This document shows positions 50,843-59,889 of a stretch of DNA of 64,000 nt, in pieces; positions within the stretch are counted from its first letter, which is position 1, and each line of letters opens with the position of its first letter. The notes beneath the pieces were generated by a model. The model was given only the letters and a program-made list of their open reading frames with translations. It ran no database searches and was not told the origin of the DNA. The stretch comes from Acidobacteriota bacterium (GTDB taxonomy: Bacteria > Acidobacteriota > Holophagae > Holophagales > Holophagaceae), in NCBI GenBank assembly GCA_016195985.1, contig JACPYP010000011.1, forward strand, positions 372,001 through 436,000, in the 5' to 3' direction. The translations under genes were made by a program, and so were the position numbers.

Positions 50843-51513
50843 CGCCAGCATCCCTCCTCATCGCCTTCCCCAAGGGTCGCCTCGGCGACGAGCTGGTGCC
50901 GAAACTGGCGGGCACGCCGCTGGCCCTGGATGCCGCCGCCCTCAAGTCGCGGGCCCTGCGCATTCCCACCGCCACGCCTGGCGTGGCGGCCCTGCTCCTC
51001 AAGGGGGCGGACCTGCCGCGCTACGTGGCCGCGGGCGTGGCCTCCCTGGGCATCGTGGGCTCGGACACCCTCGACGAACTGGACATGGACCTGCTGGAAC
51101 TGGCAGATCTGGGCTTCGGCGCCTGCCGCCTCTCCCTCTGCGCCCGGGAGGGGCTGACGCTGGAGGCTCTGCGGGCCAAGCCCCATCTGCGTCTGGCCAC
51201 CAAGTTCCCCAAGGCCACCGAAGCCTGGCTCAGCCGCGAAGGTCTCACCGCTGAGCTGGTGCCGCTCAGCAGCAGCGCCGAACTGGCGCCCCTGCTGGGC
51301 CTGGCCGACGCCATCGTGGACCTGGTGCAGACCGGCGGCACCCTTCGAGCCCACGGCCTGGTGGAAACCGCCGTGCTGGGCCACTCCTCCGCCCGCCTGG
51401 TGGCCGCCCGCGGCGCCTACCTCAGCGAACCGGGACGCATCCGGCCCCTGGCCGAAGGACTGATCCAGTCGCTGTCATCCTCCGTGAAACCGGCAGTTGC
51501 GAAGGGCGTATAA
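50839..51513 (+). CDS. hisG: ATP phosphoribosyltransferase, short (HisZ-dependent) form
   Basis: 224 aa, without the C-terminal ACT-like regulatory domain. It starts LLIAFPKGRLGDELVPKLA, has IPTATPGVAALLLKGADLPRYVAAGVASLGIVGSDTL (read in parts) and the PRPP loop DAIVDLVQTGGTLRAHGL. It condenses ATP and PRPP, the first step. Here it is the last gene of the operon, although most his operons place it early. Feedback control would pass through HisZ. Confidence 0.95.
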   Translation: MTPASLLIAFPKGRLGDELVPKLAGTPLALDAAALKSRALRIPTATPGVAALLLKGADLPRYVAAGVASLGIVGSDTLDELDMDLLELADLGFGACRLSLCAREGLTLEALRAKPHLRLATKFPKATEAWLSREGLTAELVPLSSSAELAPLLGLADAIVDLVQTGGTLRAHGLVETAVLGHSSARLVAARGAYLSEPGRIRPLAEGLIQSLSSSVKPAVAKGV

Positions 51514-51537
51514 CCCAGGGGGCAATGGCGGCGGCCT

Positions 51538-52419
51538 TCAGCTGCCCAACCAGAGCAGCCGCCGGATGAAGGGGATGCCCAGATTGGAGTGGAGGGTGAA
51601 CGAGACCACCACGCCGGCCGCGAAACCAAGGCCGGTGCGGGTCCGGCACAAGGGCCTGCTGAAACGCGGAAGCACCGCGCCCCAGAGCAGACCCACGACC
51701 AGGGCCCAGAAACAGACCCAGGCCGAAGGATAGAGCACGAAGGCCAGCCCCAGGAGCAGCAGAGGCACGGCGTTCGGCACGCGCGATAGGAGCTCCCTCA
51801 GCCGGGGCAGACCGGCGATGGCCACGCCCAGCGCGAAAACCGCCAGGGCTCCGGGCCAAGTGCCCGCGAACTGGAAATCGAAACCAGGTTTCGGCAGCAC
51901 CAATCCGAGCAGAGCCGCCGCCCAGAATGAGTTGATCTGATGCATGCAGGGCCAGGAGGGCTCCTCTTCCGGCAGGTGGCCAAAAGCCAGCAGAAAACCC
52001 GAAAGCCCGGCCCCCAGGAGGGTCAGCGTGGGGTGCCAGGTGCCCGCGTATTCCCAGGCGGCCACCCAGATCCAAAGCCCGGTCCCCGTATGCTCGCCGG
52101 GATGGGCCTGGGCCACCACCGAAAGGCTCAGCCCCATGAGCGCGTAGATGGCTGCGAGCCCCAGATGCGTGGTGTCGGCGAAACCGAGGTTGAAGGTCCG
52201 GGTCAAGGCCAGGGCGCAGATCAGCGCCGTGAGACCGGCGGCCCGGATCGTTCCTTTCCGCAGCACCCAGGCCTGATGGCGGCAGATCCGATCCATCAAA
52301 GGCAGGAGCAGGACTGGCAACAGAAGCAGGAAGGTGGCTGGCCGCTTGAAATCCAGGCGGTAGAGGGTCAGCAGCCGCATCAGGCAGCCCAGGTAGAGGA
52401 AGAGCCAAACGGCGCTCAT
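51538..52419 (-). CDS. Polytopic membrane protein of unknown function
   Basis: 293 aa from ATG 52419 (GGGAGG six bases upstream; overlaps upstream stop by ATGA). About eight to nine hydrophobic helices, no catalytic motif recognised; the end GLGFAAGVVVSFTLHSNLGIPFIRRLLWLGS is also hydrophobic. Acidic/His pieces sit in loops (HPGEHTGTG, HLPEEEPSWPCMHQ). It is the last of a three-gene coupled operon with a phosphoesterase and an alkaline-phosphatase-fold enzyme, so a role in lipid or envelope-polymer modification is a fair guess only. Confidence 0.75.
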   Translation of the reverse strand: MSAVWLFLYLGCLMRLLTLYRLDFKRPATFLLLLPVLLLPLMDRICRHQAWVLRKGTIRAAGLTALICALALTRTFNLGFADTTHLGLAAIYALMGLSLSVVAQAHPGEHTGTGLWIWVAAWEYAGTWHPTLTLLGAGLSGFLLAFGHLPEEEPSWPCMHQINSFWAAALLGLVLPKPGFDFQFAGTWPGALAVFALGVAIAGLPRLRELLSRVPNAVPLLLLGLAFVLYPSAWVCFWALVVGLLWGAVLPRFSRPLCRTRTGLGFAAGVVVSFTLHSNLGIPFIRRLLWLGS

Positions 52420-53582
52420 GGACGGCCTCCCCGGAGCCAAGTGCCCGATGGCGTGCTGGCGATGGGCGTGGGGCTGGGCTGCCCAGGCAAGTCCTGGGTA
52501 TAGCGGAGGAGCCGGCCCTTTTCAGTGACCAGAATCCGGTAACCGTAATAGCTCAAGGGCCAGCGGGTCACGCGCCTCAGGGCATCGCCCAGAGCGGTGG
52601 TCACCACGAACTTCGTGCCCGGGAAATCCGCGGTGTCGTCGCGGAACCGGCCCGTGGCATCGAACACCGCATCCTGATGCCAATGCCCTGTGAGCACGAT
52701 GGGCACCTGCCGCTCCACACAAAGCTTGACTAGACCATCGCGGTAGCCGAACAGGGGACCCCCGCTCTTCTCGCCGTTCCCATGGATGGCCGGCCCTGGC
52801 GGAAAGACGGGGTGGTGCAGCTGGATCAGGGGCACCCGGCCTTCCAGGTGATCCAACTGGTCTTGGAACCATTGGAACTGGCTGGGGGTCAGGCGGTCCC
52901 GGCCATGGGCCGAATCCAGGCTAAGGATGGCGAAGGGGCCGAGGTTGACGCGGTGGGTGGTGTTGAGGCCGAAGGTGTTCAGGTAGCGCGCCCAGCCGCC
53001 CCGCTCATGGTTGCCTGGGCAGGCGATCACCGGAATACCCAGGACCTCCAGGCGCCGGAGCTGGCCCACCAGGAAGGTGTACCACTCGGCGCTGGAATCG
53101 TAGGCCAGGTCGCCGGAAGCCAGGACCGCATGGGGTTTCAGAACGGCCATCTCATCCACGAACCGCTCGAGCATGGCCTCCCTTCCGGTGCTGGGGAAAT
53201 CCGCCACATGCACCAGAACCAGGCGGTCCGGAACGGCTCCTTCGCTCCAGTGCTCCAGCCCGTCCACGGGCAGCCGCAAGGCGCCTGCGACCGGGGTGGG
53301 ATCCGCCAGCGTGATCCAGTGCTGGTTCCCCGACTGGCGGTGGCTGAGGATGCGGCGGCCGCCCTGCTCCAGCCGCAGGCCCCACTGCCGCTCCAGGGCC
53401 CCTGCTGCGGCGCGCCAGGGCACGAAGGGCAGACTGGTGGCGAAAGACACCTCAAAGGCCTTGCCTGCGGGCACGATGGCCGGCGCTCCGAAACGCGGCG
53501 CGTCCAGACGCGTCTTCAGGGGCAACCCCACGGCCAGCAGGGCCAGGGCGGCGCAGAAATAGGGAAGAACCCACTGCTTCAT
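52416..53582 (-). CDS. Membrane-anchored metallophosphoesterase
   Basis: 388 aa. A signal anchor (residues 4-22, WVLPYFCAALALLAVGLPL) puts the enzyme outside the inner membrane. After a beta domain the calcineurin-like core shows LVHVADFPSTG (the usual DxH is degenerate here), LASGDLAYDSS, CPGNHERGG, LHHPVFPPG and GHWHQDAVF, i.e. most of the metal ligand set GD..., GNHE, H and GHxH. Substrate unknown. ATG 53582 overlaps the upstream sulfatase-like gene's stop; the stop overlaps the membrane protein. Confidence 0.85.
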   Translation of the reverse strand: MKQWVLPYFCAALALLAVGLPLKTRLDAPRFGAPAIVPAGKAFEVSFATSLPFVPWRAAAGALERQWGLRLEQGGRRILSHRQSGNQHWITLADPTPVAGALRLPVDGLEHWSEGAVPDRLVLVHVADFPSTGREAMLERFVDEMAVLKPHAVLASGDLAYDSSAEWYTFLVGQLRRLEVLGIPVIACPGNHERGGWARYLNTFGLNTTHRVNLGPFAILSLDSAHGRDRLTPSQFQWFQDQLDHLEGRVPLIQLHHPVFPPGPAIHGNGEKSGGPLFGYRDGLVKLCVERQVPIVLTGHWHQDAVFDATGRFRDDTADFPGTKFVVTTALGDALRRVTRWPLSYYGYRILVTEKGRLLRYTQDLPGQPSPTPIASTPSGTWLRGGRP

Positions 53583-55744
53583 GGCCGCCTCGCGATGGGC
53601 TTGTTGTGGGAGAGCAGGAATTTCGACCACTGGTGGAAGCCCTTGCCCAGGCGGGTCATGGCCTGGGCCTTCACCGGCTCTTCGGCGCTGTGATCCCTCG
53701 GAACAGCCTCATCCAGGCGGTAGAGCCGGGACCGGCCATCCGGTTCCACGTTCACGTACCAATCGCCCTGGAGGAGACCCACCCTCGCTGGACGCCGGAA
53801 GGTGGTGAAAGTGAAAGCGGCCGCCTTGCCGTCCCAGGCGGGATCCAGCAGATCCTTGCCGAGGGACTGATGCTCCAGAGGGCGCCCCATCAACGAGGCC
53901 AGAGTAGGCAGCAGGTCCATCTGGGTGCCCACCCTGGAGACGCGCTGGGGTTTCAGCAGGCCGGGCGCGTAGATGACGCAGGGGATGTGGTGGATGCCCA
54001 AGGCCAAATCGCCGAACCGCGGGTCGGTCATGCCCCGGGGAATGCCGTGATCGGCCCAGAGCACGTAGATGGTGTTGGCGAAGGCAGGGCTCTTTTCCGC
54101 GCGCTCGAAGAACTTGCGCAGGCTGTAATCCATGAGGCGCACGGCGTTGTATTCCTCGTTGCCGACGAAACCCGCCTGTTCGAGCTCGGCACGGCTCCGC
54201 TGATCCACCTGGAAGTCCTTCAGATGCCCGGGAAGGGTGAAGGGCGGGTGGTTGCCGCTGGTCTGGATGTAGGCCCAGTAGGGAGCCGTCTCCTGTTCCA
54301 GCACGCCCTGAGCCTCCAGCAGGAGATCGGCGTCGCAAACACCCCACACATCCACCCTGGGGGCCTTGAAGAAGCCCTCCTCGTACAGTTTCAGATCCTT
54401 GAAATTGTTCTTGAGAATGCCGCGCATCTGGGCCCAGTTGGCGCTGCCGCCCAGGAAGTAGGATTTCCGATAGCCGTCGAAGGCGCTCAGGGCCGAGTGC
54501 TGGTCCAGCAGCAAGGGATTGCGGGTGGCGTTCTCCACGGAACTCACGTCCGGGATGCCGAACAGGGTGGCGAACATGGAGCGGCTGGTGTTCTCCATGG
54601 CCACGTAGAAACGATCGAAGAAGATGCCACGGGCCGCCAGGCCATCCAGGCAGGGCGTGGGTTTCAGTGGGTTGCCCAGGACGCCGGTCTTGAATCCGGC
54701 CAGGCTTTCCAATTGAATGAGCACGATGTTGGGGCGGCCCTGGACCAGGGCGCGCGGCTCCTGGCGGCGGCGCAGGCTGGGCAGCCCCTGATCGTCGGTC
54801 CCCAGGGGAATGCCGAAGTAGGCCGCCAAGTCGGGCTGTGCGGCCTTCACTTGCGCCAGGTCGAAACCCCCATCCATGTCCCGCCGGGTTTCCAGGAAGA
54901 ACAGGATGGGATTCAAAGCCAGATGGGCATGGAAGCTGGATTTCGCCTCGAAGGCCTCGGACCAGCGCAGCGGATAGGCGCTCCACTTGGCCCACATGAG
55001 GGCGAGGAGAAGGAACGTGAAAGCGGCCTGCCCGGCGCGCCGCCCCCAGGGCGCCAGATCGAGCGCACGCGGGTTTCGAACCAGGCGGCGGAGCCCCCAC
55101 AGAGAAACCAGGGTGAGCAGGACCAACACCAGGGCCAGGCGGCCGGAGGGGTAGCTCTCCCACATCATGCGGAAGCTGGTACGGGCGTTTTCCAGGAACA
55201 TCAGCAGGGTGCCGTTGAGGCGGGTGTGGATGTAGCCGTAGCTGCCCGCATCCACCATGTAGGCAAAAATCAGCGCAGCGATGAGGGCGGTGGCATAGCC
55301 GCCCCAGATCAAGCGCCCGCTGCGCTGGGCAAGCCCATGGCCTGGAGTGCCGAAACGGTAGGCGAGCGCCAGGGCCAGGAAACCGAGCAGGAAGGGCCTG
55401 CCGGCGCGGTCGTCCACCATGGCCACCAGCACCAGGGCCACGTAGCAGGCCAGGGAGAGGATCAGCAGCCAGGGCGCGAGAGCCCTCCGCCACGGCGCCA
55501 CGGCCGGCGCCGTCTCGCTGTTCCCCAGCAACAACCAGACGGGCATCACCAGGATGGCGGCCAGCCGCAGGTCGAACTTCAGGCCCAGGTAGAACCCATG
55601 CCAGGCATCGGGATCCTTCAGGCCTCGCAGCCCCTCGAAACCGGCCAGGAATCCCAGGCGGGCCACGGTGAAGAGCAGGGCTAGCGCCAGGAGCAGCAAT
55701 GCCACGGACTGGAGTTTGGAGCGGTTTGGCGCACTGCTATCCAT
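53579..55744 (-). CDS. LTA synthase/sulfatase-family membrane phosphotransferase
   Basis: 721 aa. Five to six membrane helices in residues ~10-260, then a periplasmic alkaline-phosphatase-fold domain (about 330-650): NIVLIQLESLAGFKTGV with the metal-binding Glu, the nucleophile Thr in VAMENTSRSMFATLFG, SGNHPPFTLP and WADHGIPRG (metal Asp-His). This is the LtaS/OpgB/EptA-like group, which transfers glycerol-phosphate or phosphoethanolamine. In a Gram-negative the product is more likely a modified glucan or lipid than teichoic acid. It starts a three-gene overlapping operon. ATG 55753 is an alternative start. Confidence 0.87.
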   Translation of the reverse strand: MDSSAPNRSKLQSVALLLLALALLFTVARLGFLAGFEGLRGLKDPDAWHGFYLGLKFDLRLAAILVMPVWLLLGNSETAPAVAPWRRALAPWLLILSLACYVALVLVAMVDDRAGRPFLLGFLALALAYRFGTPGHGLAQRSGRLIWGGYATALIAALIFAYMVDAGSYGYIHTRLNGTLLMFLENARTSFRMMWESYPSGRLALVLVLLTLVSLWGLRRLVRNPRALDLAPWGRRAGQAAFTFLLLALMWAKWSAYPLRWSEAFEAKSSFHAHLALNPILFFLETRRDMDGGFDLAQVKAAQPDLAAYFGIPLGTDDQGLPSLRRRQEPRALVQGRPNIVLIQLESLAGFKTGVLGNPLKPTPCLDGLAARGIFFDRFYVAMENTSRSMFATLFGIPDVSSVENATRNPLLLDQHSALSAFDGYRKSYFLGGSANWAQMRGILKNNFKDLKLYEEGFFKAPRVDVWGVCDADLLLEAQGVLEQETAPYWAYIQTSGNHPPFTLPGHLKDFQVDQRSRAELEQAGFVGNEEYNAVRLMDYSLRKFFERAEKSPAFANTIYVLWADHGIPRGMTDPRFGDLALGIHHIPCVIYAPGLLKPQRVSRVGTQMDLLPTLASLMGRPLEHQSLGKDLLDPAWDGKAAAFTFTTFRRPARVGLLQGDWYVNVEPDGRSRLYRLDEAVPRDHSAEEPVKAQAMTRLGKGFHQWSKFLLSHNKPIARRP

Positions 55745-55804
55745 CCGGCGCATCCTAGAGAGGCCTGGCATGATCGGGGCTGGGTTGGGGCGGAAGCTGG
55801 GCGC

Positions 55805-56902
55805 TCAGGCGCGGACTTCACCGTAGATGTTGTCGCGCTGCCAGGGCTCGTAGCCAGCCGCGATGATCATGCGGGTCATCTCATCTTTATTGACGCTGTA
55901 GCAGGTGCCGGCGGCGCTGACGACGTTCTCCTCCAGCATGAGGCTGCCCATGTCGTCGCAGCCGTAGTGCAGGGCCAGCTGTCCCGTCTTGCGCCCCATG
56001 GTGACCCAGCTGCTCTGGATGTGCGCGAAGTTGTCCAGGAAGATGCGGGCCACGGCGATGGTGCGCAGGTATTCCACGTCCGTGGGCTTGGGCACCTTGC
56101 CCTCCCAGGGGGTGTGGCCGCTCTGGAAGGGCCAGGCGGCGAAGGCCGTGTAGCCGCCGCCATTGTTCCTGGCCAGGGCCCGGTCCTGCTGGTCGCGCAG
56201 GGCCTCGAAATGCTCGACGCGCTCGGCCAGGGTTTCGGTGATGCCGAACATCATGGTGCCCGTGGTTTTCACGCCTTCTTCGTGGGCGGCTTCCATGACC
56301 TCCAGCCACTTTTCCCGGCCCCCCTTCAGGGGCGCGATCTTCTTGCGGATGCGGTCCACGAGGATCTCGGCGCCGCCGCCGGGGATGGAACCCAGGCCCG
56401 CTTCGCGGAGGTCCGCGATGGTCTTGCCCAGGGCCTGGCCGCTGAGCTTGGCCATCATCTGGATTTCCACCGGGGAGAAGCCGTGCACCCAGATGCCCAG
56501 GTCATGGCGGAGGTAGCGCACCAGGTCCAGGTAGTAGTCCCAGGGCAGGTCCGGATTCACCCCCCCCTGCAGCAGGAAGCCCGTGCCGCCGATGGCCTTG
56601 GTTTCCTCAGCTTTCTGTTTCAGCTGCTCCCTGGTGAGCACGTAGCCGCGGCTGTCGCCGGGCTTGTGGTAGAACGCGCAGAAGGTGCAGTAGACGTTGC
56701 AGACATCGGTGTAGTTGACGTTGCGATCGATGACGTAGCTCACCCGGCGCGGATCGTTGTGTCGGTCGCGCACGGCGGTGGCCGCCACGGCAAGATCAGG
56801 CAGATCCGCCTGCTCGAACAGGCACAGAGCTTCCTGAGCGGTGATGCGGCGTCCCTGGAGCGCCTTCTCCAGGATCGCCTCTGCGGAGGCGGCTGTGATC
56901 AT
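55805..56902 (-). CDS. mqnC: Cyclic dehypoxanthinyl futalosine synthase (radical SAM)
   Basis: 365 aa. The radical SAM cluster is CNVYCTFCAFYHKPGD (about residues 67-82), preceded by VSYVIDRNVNYTDV and followed by LLQGGVNPDLPWDYYLDLVRYLR, HGFSPVEI and GLGSIPGGGAEILVD, as in MqnC/MqnE. RRITAQEALCLFE and the spacing favour MqnC. It forms the spiro ring intermediate in futalosine-pathway menaquinone synthesis. The ATG is 2 bp after the stop of the small Cys protein gene, so translation is coupled. Confidence 0.9.
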   Translation of the reverse strand: MITAASAEAILEKALQGRRITAQEALCLFEQADLPDLAVAATAVRDRHNDPRRVSYVIDRNVNYTDVCNVYCTFCAFYHKPGDSRGYVLTREQLKQKAEETKAIGGTGFLLQGGVNPDLPWDYYLDLVRYLRHDLGIWVHGFSPVEIQMMAKLSGQALGKTIADLREAGLGSIPGGGAEILVDRIRKKIAPLKGGREKWLEVMEAAHEEGVKTTGTMMFGITETLAERVEHFEALRDQQDRALARNNGGGYTAFAAWPFQSGHTPWEGKVPKPTDVEYLRTIAVARIFLDNFAHIQSSWVTMGRKTGQLALHYGCDDMGSLMLEENVVSAAGTCYSVNKDEMTRMIIAAGYEPWQRDNIYGEVRA

Positions 56903-56904
56903 GG

Positions 56905-57069
56905 CTAGACCTTGTAGCCCATCACCTGGAGGCAGCGGCGGCAGACGCACTCCTGCCCTTCAACGCCGTGCTGGAAGTGGTCCAGCGTGTAGGGGCTGCG
57001 GCATTTCTCGCAGATCTGGGTGGGATCTGTGCAGGTTTTCGGGGCATACAGGTGCGTGGGATCAGGCAT
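56905..57069 (-). CDS. 54-aa Cys-rich (zinc-ribbon-like) mini-protein
   Basis: Translates to MPDPTHLYAPKTCTDPTQIC then EKCRSPYTLDHFQHGVEGQE and CVCRRCLQVMGYKV. CEKC and CVCRRC provide two Cys pairs about 22 residues apart, enough for one zinc ribbon. GGAG lies six bases before the ATG at 57069. It ends 2 bp before mqnC begins. Family not recognised; its position suggests a role beside MqnC, or a general zinc-ribbon protein. Confidence 0.75.
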   Translation of the reverse strand: MPDPTHLYAPKTCTDPTQICEKCRSPYTLDHFQHGVEGQECVCRRCLQVMGYKV

Positions 57070-57094
57070 GGACGACTCCGGACTCCCTAGAATA

Positions 57095-57124
57095 CCAAAG
57101 GCGGCCCCGCAAGGCCGCCTTTGG
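57095..57124 (-). terminator. Intrinsic terminator downstream of hpf
   Basis: CCAAAGGCGGCC (57095-57106) pairs perfectly with GGCCGCCTTTGG (57113-57124), 6-nt loop. On the reverse strand TATTCT follows. It separates the rpoN-hpf unit from the mini-protein/mqnC unit. Confidence 0.82.
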
Positions 57125-57140
57125 GGAAAAGATTGGAACC

Positions 57141-57464
57141 CTATTCCTCGACGGCACCGGCCTTGGCGCTGTCGTGGGGGCGGGTGGTGCGCTTGTCCTG
57201 GTGTTTGTGGGCCTGGGCCTCGAGCTTGTCCGCGGCCTGCGTGATGCTGCCGTACATGTCGTCGGTGGTGGCTGAGGCCACGAAGGCGCTGGCTCTGGTC
57301 TTCAGGGTGATCTCCGCCTCATGGCGGTGCTTCTCCACCCCCAGGGTCACATGGACATCAATGATGTCATCCAGGTACGTGGCCATCTTGTCCAGCCGCT
57401 CTTTGGTGAACTGCTTCAGGGGCTCGGTGAGCTCCATGTGGCGGCCGGTGAAATTGACCTTCAT
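57141..57464 (-). CDS. hpf: Ribosome hibernation promoting factor, short form
   Basis: 107 aa single HPF/RaiA domain: MKVNFTGRHMELTEPLKQFTKERLDKMATYL, a central VHVTLGVEKHRHEAEITLKT and MYGSITQAADKLEAQAHKHQDKR. It has no C-terminal dimerisation domain, so it is the short type. It binds the 30S decoding region in stationary phase. GGAG precedes the ATG. It follows rpoN directly, the same order as in many proteobacteria, which suggests control with the sigma-54 regulon. Confidence 0.93.
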   Translation of the reverse strand: MKVNFTGRHMELTEPLKQFTKERLDKMATYLDDIIDVHVTLGVEKHRHEAEITLKTRASAFVASATTDDMYGSITQAADKLEAQAHKHQDKRTTRPHDSAKAGAVEE

Positions 57465-57518
57465 GGGACACTCCTGAAAGGGGCCGGTCGGCCCGGGATT
57501 TGTGGAATCCGACCCTTC

Positions 57519-59087
57519 CTATCGGCGTCGGCGCTGGGAAGCTGGAGGAATCTTCAACTCCTCCCGGTATTTGTTCACCGTGCGGCGGGCCACCTTGATG
57601 CCGTCCCGTTCCAGCAGCCCGGCGATGGCCTCGTCGGACAAGGGTTTGGCGGGATCTTCCGCCTGCACGAAGGCCTTGATGCGGTGTTTCACCACCGTGG
57701 CCGAGACATCGGAATCCTTGGGCCGGGCCGAGAAGAAGTAGTTCAGGTCGAAGAGGCCCTGGGGCGTGTGGATGGTCTTGGCCTTCACCACGCGGCTGAT
57801 GGTGCTCTCGTGGAAGCCCGTGGCCTCGGCCACGTCCCTCAGCACCATGGGCCGCAGCCGCTCGATGCCGTGCTCGATGAAGTCCTTCTGCAGTTCCACG
57901 ATCTGGGCGGACACGCGCAGCACCGTGCGGTTGCGGTCCTCCACGCCGCGGATGAAATCCCGGGCGCTGCGGAAGCGCTCGCGGATGAAATCCTTGTCGG
58001 TCTTGGCCTCGCTGGAGGCCATGAAGCGGGGGTATTCCCCGTTGACCTTCAGGCGGGGCAGGCCCTCGTCGTTGAGGTAGACCTTCCAGTTGCCGTCCTC
58101 GCCCTTGAGCACCACCACATCCGGTTTCACCACCCGCTCGCCCTCGGGATCGAAGGCCCGGCCGGGTGATGGGCTGAGGTGCTTGAGCTGCTCCATGGCC
58201 TGGTTGAGATCCTCATCCGTGCAACCCAGGGCCTTGCGGAGCCGCCCGCTGTCCCGTTGGGAAAGCAGGTCGCAGAAATCCTGGATGATGCGCACGGCGA
58301 GATCGTCGGGCTCGGCGCCCGCATGCCGCAGCTGGAGCAGAAGGCATTCCTGCACGGTGAAGCAGCCCACGCCGGAAGGATCGAATTCCTGGAGGACATC
58401 CAGGGCCTCGCGCAGGGCCTCCTCCGTGACGCCCAGATCAGCGGCCAGGAGGGCCAGGGTCGCTTCTTGCGAAGGCTGGTCGGGATCCATGCGCAGGAAA
58501 CCCTTGGGGTCCATGCGGTCGATGAGGCGCTCCACCAGAGGCGCCCGCGGATCCTCATGCTCCAGGGTTTCGTAGAGCTGGCCCAGCAGATGGTCCTGCA
58601 GGGATTCAAAGGCGCTGAGCCGGTCCTCCCAGGAGAGGCGATCCTCTTCGGGCAGATTGCTGGTGCGGGGCAGATCCTGGTCCCAGCTGTTCTCGGCGCC
58701 GAGTTCGGTTTCCTGGACCTGGGCCACGCCCTCTTCCGTGAAGCGCTCCAGGTCGCCCTCGGGGTTCATCTCCTCGGCGGCGTCCAGCAGGGGCCCCAGA
58801 TCTACCGTGTCCACCCCTTCGGGCAGTTCCACGCCATCGGCCGCCTGCTCCGCGGAACCTTCGGTCACATCCGAATCCCGCCCTTCTTCGATGGCCTCCA
58901 GGGTGGGCACTTCATCGCTGTCGTCCGCCAGTTCCAGCAGCGGGTTGTCCTCCAATTCGCGCTCGATGGTCTGGGACAGCTCTTGAAGATTCATCTGCCA
59001 AAGCTTCAGCTTCAGCTGCATGGCGGGAGTCAATGCAAGGGTCTGACTCTGGGCCAGTCTCTGGGAGAGAAAGGGTCCGGCGGCCAT
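57519..59087 (-). CDS. rpoN: RNA polymerase sigma-54 factor
   Basis: 522 aa. Region I is Gln/Leu-rich (LAQSQTLALTPAMQLKLKLWQMNLQELSQTIERELEDNPLL, read in parts). Region II is acidic (residues ~50-140). Region III has the core-binding domain, the HTH VAEATGFHESTISRVVKAKTI and the RpoN box ARRTVNKYREELKIPPASQRRR at the end. It recognises -24/-12 promoters and needs AAA+ activators. ATG 59087 shares a base with the lptB stop (TGATG). Confidence 0.96.
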   Translation of the reverse strand: MAAGPFLSQRLAQSQTLALTPAMQLKLKLWQMNLQELSQTIERELEDNPLLELADDSDEVPTLEAIEEGRDSDVTEGSAEQAADGVELPEGVDTVDLGPLLDAAEEMNPEGDLERFTEEGVAQVQETELGAENSWDQDLPRTSNLPEEDRLSWEDRLSAFESLQDHLLGQLYETLEHEDPRAPLVERLIDRMDPKGFLRMDPDQPSQEATLALLAADLGVTEEALREALDVLQEFDPSGVGCFTVQECLLLQLRHAGAEPDDLAVRIIQDFCDLLSQRDSGRLRKALGCTDEDLNQAMEQLKHLSPSPGRAFDPEGERVVKPDVVVLKGEDGNWKVYLNDEGLPRLKVNGEYPRFMASSEAKTDKDFIRERFRSARDFIRGVEDRNRTVLRVSAQIVELQKDFIEHGIERLRPMVLRDVAEATGFHESTISRVVKAKTIHTPQGLFDLNYFFSARPKDSDVSATVVKHRIKAFVQAEDPAKPLSDEAIAGLLERDGIKVARRTVNKYREELKIPPASQRRRR

Positions 59088-59842
59088 CAATCCAACCTGA
59101 ACCGATCGCCCAGATAGACCCGCCGGATGTCCGGGTCTTCAGCGATCTCACTGGGCAGGCCGTGTTTCATGATCATCCCGTCCGCCAAGATATAGGCCCG
59201 ATCGGCGATCTGCAAGGTCTCCCGGACATTGTGATCAGTAATGAGGACGCCAATGCCTCGCGCCTTGAGGTCCGCGATCAGGGCCTGGATCTCCAGAACG
59301 GATTTGGGATCCACGCCGGCAAAGGGCTCGTCCAGCAGCATGATGCGCGGCTCGGTCACCAGGGCCCGGGCCATTTCGCAGCGCCTCCGCTCGCCGCCGG
59401 AAAGACTCATGCCCAGGGTGTCGCGCACCTTGTCCAGGTGGAACTCCCCCATCAGACGCTCACAGCGCTCGATCTGCTCGGCCTTGGAAATGGGCTGCAG
59501 TTCGCCCAGGGCCATGAGGTTCTCCCAGACCGTGAGCCCGCGGAACACGCTGGACTCCTGGGCCAGGTAGCCGATGCCCAGACGGGCCCGGCGATGCATG
59601 GGCAGGGCCGTGACATCTTGCCCCCGCCAGCGGATGCTGCCCTGGTCCGGAGCTTCGACGCCCACCACCATGTAGAAGGTCGTGGTCTTGCCCGCGCCGT
59701 TGGGTCCCAGCAGGCCCACCACTTCACCCATGCCCACGCCCAAGCTCACGTCCCGCACCACGGTGCGGTCGCCATATCGCTTCTGGAGGTTCACGGCCTC
59801 AAGGCAGGGAGTGGGCTCGATCATGGATCTATCAGAACACAT
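59087..59842 (-). CDS. lptB: LPS export ABC transporter ATP-binding protein
   Basis: 251 aa. Walker [18 protein letters not shown]-loop [17 protein letters not shown], signature [16 protein letters not shown], Walker [14 protein letters not shown], switch [10 protein letters not shown]. The YLAQE/GxDP set and the SLSGGERRR signature are diagnostic of LptB. It drives LPS extraction through LptFG. Start 59842 has AAGGA seven bases upstream; ATG 59824 would lack a site. The order lptCA-lptB-rpoN-hpf is conserved in many Gram-negatives. Confidence 0.95.
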   Translation of the reverse strand: MCSDRSMIEPTPCLEAVNLQKRYGDRTVVRDVSLGVGMGEVVGLLGPNGAGKTTTFYMVVGVEAPDQGSIRWRGQDVTALPMHRRARLGIGYLAQESSVFRGLTVWENLMALGELQPISKAEQIERCERLMGEFHLDKVRDTLGMSLSGGERRRCEMARALVTEPRIMLLDEPFAGVDPKSVLEIQALIADLKARGIGVLITDHNVRETLQIADRAYILADGMIMKHGLPSEIAEDPDIRRVYLGDRFRLD

Positions 59843-59889
59843 GAGCCTGTCCTTTGGCCCCGGGGCGGTCTCCTGGATGACGGCAGACG

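Noticed and set aside
53579-55744. True lipoteichoic acid synthase
   Set aside because: The domain matches the wider LtaS/sulfatase group, but the host has LPS genes and no sign of Gram-positive teichoic acid synthesis, so the narrow name is not justified.
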